This document shows, piece after piece, positions 21,242-23,543 of a stretch of DNA of 23,543 bases. Every line of letters begins with the position of its first letter. The stretch's first letter is position 1. The notes beneath the pieces are model-generated. The model had not been told where the DNA came from and searched no databases. It saw only the letters and a program-made list of their open reading frames with translations. The stretch lies in contig DCUY01000006.1 in NCBI GenBank assembly GCA_002327905.1, positions 4,626-28,168 on the forward strand. The letters are read 5' to 3'. The DNA is from Caldifarciminota bacterium UBA2202 (lineage in GTDB: Bacteria > Hydrothermota > 32-111). Position numbers and translations under genes: made by a program.

Positions 21242-22735
21242 ATGGAATCTGTAAAACTCAGGAACCAGCAGAAGATTGAAAAGAGAATGATTCCGGATTT
21301 GAACATAGGACAATTTATAGATTTTGCAAAAAAATCAATAGACTCGTCTTTAAGATGCCTTCTCTTCTTCGGAGTGAAAGAGAAAGATAATGTGAGAGTC
21401 TATCTTGCCATGTCGGACGATTCCAATTCGATCATTCATTTATCTTCGGTTCTCTTTGAAAAAGGCAGTAATAAATATGAATCACTGACAAATTACCATC
21501 CTTCTTTCAATATGTTTGAGAGGGAATTGTACGAAGATTTCGGAATTCTTCCGGAAAATCATCCCTTCCTCAAGTGTGTGAGATATCCGCATGAAAGACA
21601 TGATAAGAGTAACATTATACATGATTATCCTTTCTATGATATAAACAGCGAAGAGGTTCATCAGGTCGCTGTTGGTCCCGTGCATGCAGGAGTTATAGAA
21701 CCCGGGCATTTCAGATTTTTATGCGCAGGAGAAAAGATTCTCCACCTTGAAATACAGCTTGGATATCAGCACAGGGGAATTGAAAGAATGATGGAGAGGG
21801 GTAGCATATTCAGAAAGATGCAGACAGCGGAGTCAATTGCAGGGGACACTGTAATAGGCCACGGATACGCTTATGTTCAGCTGATGGAATCGCTTCTCGG
21901 ATTCGATGCGACCAATGAGACTCTTCTTGAAAGGGCTGTAGCACTTGAAATGGAGAGAATAGCAGTTCATGTCGGAGATATCGGAGCCATTGCAAATGAT
22001 GTGGCATATATGATAGGAAATGCAGTCTCAGGAGCCAACAGAACATATGTTATAAATACTATGCTCGCAATATGCGGAAGCAGATTCGGAAGAGGATTTT
22101 TGAATGTGTGCAGAAATAATTTCAGAATTGATTCGGAAAAAAGAGAACTCATAAGAAAAAATTTAAGAATGGTGAGGGAGAACATGGAGCTTCTCTGCGA
22201 AGAGATGTTTGACTCTCCGTCAGTTCTTTCAAGACTGGAAAATACCGGAATAGTTACAGTCAAGCAAGCTCAGGAATGCGGTTTTACAGGAATGGCAGCG
22301 CGTGCGTCAGGACTCAAAATTGATTCAAGAGCCGACCATCCTTTTGGAGCATACAAAAAATATCCTGTACACACACTCACTCTTGACACAGGTGATGTAT
22401 TTGCAAGAGCATATCTCAGATATATTGAAATACAGCAGTCAATGAATTATATTGATGAAATTCTCACGCTCTTCAAAGATGAAACTGAGAAGAGAGAAAA
22501 TACAAAATTAAATATTCCTGAAAATGTCTTTGCGCTCTCAATTGTCGAAGGGTGGAGAGGCGAGACAGTTCATGCGGCGGTGACTGATGAAGAGGGAAAT
22601 GTGAGGTACAAAATTAAAGACCCTTCATTCACAAACTGGTTTGCTTTGGCTCTCTCTGTGCGCGGGAACGGAATATCCGATTTTCCTCTGTGCAACAAGA
22701 GCTTCAATCTGTCATACTGCGGGAATGACTTGTGA
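21242..22735 (+). CDS. hyfG: HyfG/HycE-like large subunit without Ni-Fe ligands (Ehr type)
   Basis: 497 residues. A NuoC-like domain (about 1-130; NMFERELYEDFGILPENHP) is fused to a NuoD / group 4 hydrogenase large-subunit domain (about 136-497). Family landmarks VAVGPVHAGVIEPGHFRF, LEIQLGYQHRGIERMM and LEMERIAVHVGDIGAIAND are clear. At the L1 site, where hydrogenases have RxCGxC, it reads ESIAGDTVIGH (197-207) with no cysteine. At the L2 site the usual DPCxxC is replaced by DFPLCNKSFNLSYC (Cys484 and Cys493 are nine apart), and the protein ends at 497. It therefore cannot hold the Ni-Fe centre and has no maturation tail. This matches energy-converting-hydrogenase-related complexes. Its electron acceptor could be a quinone-like molecule or another carrier; this is unknown. 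Confidence 0.9.
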   Translation: MESVKLRNQQKIEKRMIPDLNIGQFIDFAKKSIDSSLRCLLFFGVKEKDNVRVYLAMSDDSNSIIHLSSVLFEKGSNKYESLTNYHPSFNMFERELYEDFGILPENHPFLKCVRYPHERHDKSNIIHDYPFYDINSEEVHQVAVGPVHAGVIEPGHFRFLCAGEKILHLEIQLGYQHRGIERMMERGSIFRKMQTAESIAGDTVIGHGYAYVQLMESLLGFDATNETLLERAVALEMERIAVHVGDIGAIANDVAYMIGNAVSGANRTYVINTMLAICGSRFGRGFLNVCRNNFRIDSEKRELIRKNLRMVRENMELLCEEMFDSPSVLSRLENTGIVTVKQAQECGFTGMAARASGLKIDSRADHPFGAYKKYPVHTLTLDTGDVFARAYLRYIEIQQSMNYIDEILTLFKDETEKRENTKLNIPENVFALSIVEGWRGETVHAAVTDEEGNVRYKIKDPSFTNWFALALSVRGNGISDFPLCNKSFNLSYCGNDL

Positions 22736-22743
22736 GGTGAAAA

Positions 22744-23499
22744 ATGTTTGAAAGCATAAAAATATCATTAAAGCAGGGGCATCAGTACATAAAAGATGTA
22801 AGGAATGCAAAAGTGAATGAAATGTTCAGAGGTTTCCCTGAAATTAAAAAAAGCGCGATTGAAGAAAAAGAAATAGCCGGTCTATGTCAGTCGGATGCAT
22901 TAAAATCAACTCCGCTTTCAATAGACCTCGGCAGATGCACATTGTGCGGAGAGTGCGAAAGAATACTCGGAAGAGATATTCTGAAATTCACCGAAGAACA
23001 CAGAATGGCGTGCGATGAAAGGGAAAAACTTATAATAACACGCGAAACAAAGTATGGATCATGGGCAAAAGATGCGGTTAAATCCAGAGATGAAATAAGA
23101 AGGATATTCGGACATTCGCTGAAACTGCGCTCAGTATCGGCGGGAGGATGCAATGGGTGCGAAATGGAGCTGACTGCATGCTCAAATGTCAATTTTGACA
23201 TGGGGAGATTCGGAATAGAGGTTTCTGCAAGCCCCCGTCATGCTGACGGGATAATCATCACAGGCCCTATTACGGAGAATATGGCTACAGCTCTTGAAGA
23301 CACATACACAGCTGTTCCTGACCCGAAAATTATAATACTTGCAGGCGCCTGCGCAATTGACAAGGGAATCTTTTGTCAGTCGGATGCTCTTAACAGAGAT
23401 TTTCTTAAAAATCATAAAATAGATTTATACTTGCCCGGATGCCCTGTCCACCCATTGACAATCATCAATGGAATATTGAAGATAATAGGTGATAGGTAA
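22744..23499 (+). CDS. hyfI: HyfI/NuoB-like small subunit fused to a half-ferredoxin domain
   Basis: 251 residues. The C-terminal part (about 125-250) is the NuoB/HyfI small subunit. Its cluster ligands are GGCNGCEME (Cys136, Cys139), LAGACAID (Cys203) and LPGCPVHP (Cys233), for the [4Fe-4S] next to the large-subunit site. The N-terminal 120 residues carry a remnant of the two-cluster ferredoxin seen in HyfH/NuoI. Cys65, Cys68, Cys71 (CTLCGEC) with Cys48 can bind one [4Fe-4S], while the other cluster's ligands are missing. The complex may thus need no separate HyfH. The ribosome site GAGGTG sits just before the ATG. A possible further gene begins inside its 3' end. Confidence 0.9.
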   Translation: MFESIKISLKQGHQYIKDVRNAKVNEMFRGFPEIKKSAIEEKEIAGLCQSDALKSTPLSIDLGRCTLCGECERILGRDILKFTEEHRMACDEREKLIITRETKYGSWAKDAVKSRDEIRRIFGHSLKLRSVSAGGCNGCEMELTACSNVNFDMGRFGIEVSASPRHADGIIITGPITENMATALEDTYTAVPDPKIIILAGACAIDKGIFCQSDALNRDFLKNHKIDLYLPGCPVHPLTIINGILKIIGDR

Positions 23500-23543
23500 A
23501 TACATCTCGCCGCACGCGGGAGTAGCGTCGGCTCACACACTTC
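23489..23543 (+). CDS. Possible start of a further gene, cut off by the window edge
   Basis: A reading frame opens at GTG 23489, overlaps the hyfI stop by 11 bases and runs without a stop to the end (VIGKYISPHAGVASAHTL). Overlapping starts are the rule in this operon, which supports it. Against it, the ribosome site is weak and the last 43 bases are about 63% G+C, far above the rest, with codons such as CCG, GCG and TCG that are rare here. The piece is too short to identify a family. Confidence 0.25.
   Translation, partial: MIGKYISPHAGVASAHTL

Noticed and set aside
21242..23499. Active group 4 [NiFe]-hydrogenase or formate hydrogenlyase
   Set aside because: The large subunit has no CxxC at L1 or L2 and no maturation tail, and no formate dehydrogenase or hyp gene is in the window.
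16310..23499. NADH:quinone oxidoreductase (complex I)
   Set aside because: Gene order B-C-E-F-G-I, the HyfE-type subunit and the NuoC-NuoD fusion fit the hydrogenase-4 lineage. No NuoE, F, G, A or J genes are present.
1..23543. CRISPR arrays, insertion sequences, phage genes or toxin-antitoxin pairs
   Set aside because: No spaced direct repeats, transposase or integrase motifs, or typical small paired genes were seen on either strand.

Overview
The window looks like one continuous piece of chromosome from a low-GC, probably anaerobic bacterium with an outer membrane. Base use is AT-rich, and ATA (Ile) and AGA/AGG (Arg) codons are common. The evidence for the lifestyle is a Thermotoga-type single-cluster [4Fe-4S] ferredoxin, a lipoprotein, LolA-like secreted proteins, and a membrane complex of the group 4 hydrogenase family. 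I cannot assign a phylum; the combination suggests an uncultivated lineage. Visible promoters are of the housekeeping TTGAC(A/T)-16/17-TATAAT type. Starts include ATG and TTG. Gene packing is very tight, with many ATGA, TAATG and TTGA overlaps.

Layout. (1) 1-2050: a cut-off initiator tRNA on the minus strand with a perfect-consensus promoter. Diverging from it is a ferredoxin gene that overlaps a secreted LolA-like protein. Then come a promoter, a 59-residue membrane microprotein and a second LolA-like paralog, directly abutted by tRNA-Gly(CCC). (2) 2061-2831: a strong promoter, a coiled-coil lipoprotein and a coiled-coil LysM protein, ending in a perfect 11-bp hairpin. (3) 2841-11217: a packed housekeeping operon, phoH - pgpH (c-di-AMP phosphodiesterase family) - ybeY - two CNNM/CBS transporters - YitT family - recO - HAD phosphatase - PolB-like 3'-5' exonuclease. 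(4) 11205-13217, minus: a membrane GAF-GAF-GGDEF diguanylate cyclase, convergent with the exonuclease gene. (5) 13263-15598: isochorismatase-fold hydrolase, a thioredoxin-reductase-like flavoprotein without the CxxC, and an RlmN/Cfr-like radical SAM protein, behind a promoter with a terminator-like hairpin in its leader. (6) 15595-23499: its own promoter, an HTH-EIIA regulator, then six genes for a HyfBCEFGI-type membrane complex.

The most interesting system is region 6. The large subunit resembles group 4 [NiFe]-hydrogenase large subunits (NuoC-NuoD fusion), but all four Ni-Fe ligand positions are lost: L1 is replaced by ESIAGDTVIGH and L2 has no CxxC. The two antiporter-like subunits keep their key Glu and Lys residues. 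The small subunit keeps four cluster cysteines and carries a fused half-ferredoxin domain. This fits the energy-converting-hydrogenase-related (Ehr) complexes: ion-pumping machines built on a hydrogenase scaffold that cannot be hydrogenases and whose electron carriers are not established. The EIIA-type phosphoacceptor fused to a DNA-binding domain sits first in the operon, which suggests phosphotransfer-linked control of the complex.

No CRISPR array, insertion sequence, rRNA or phage gene was seen. No gene-free stretch exceeds about 150 bases.
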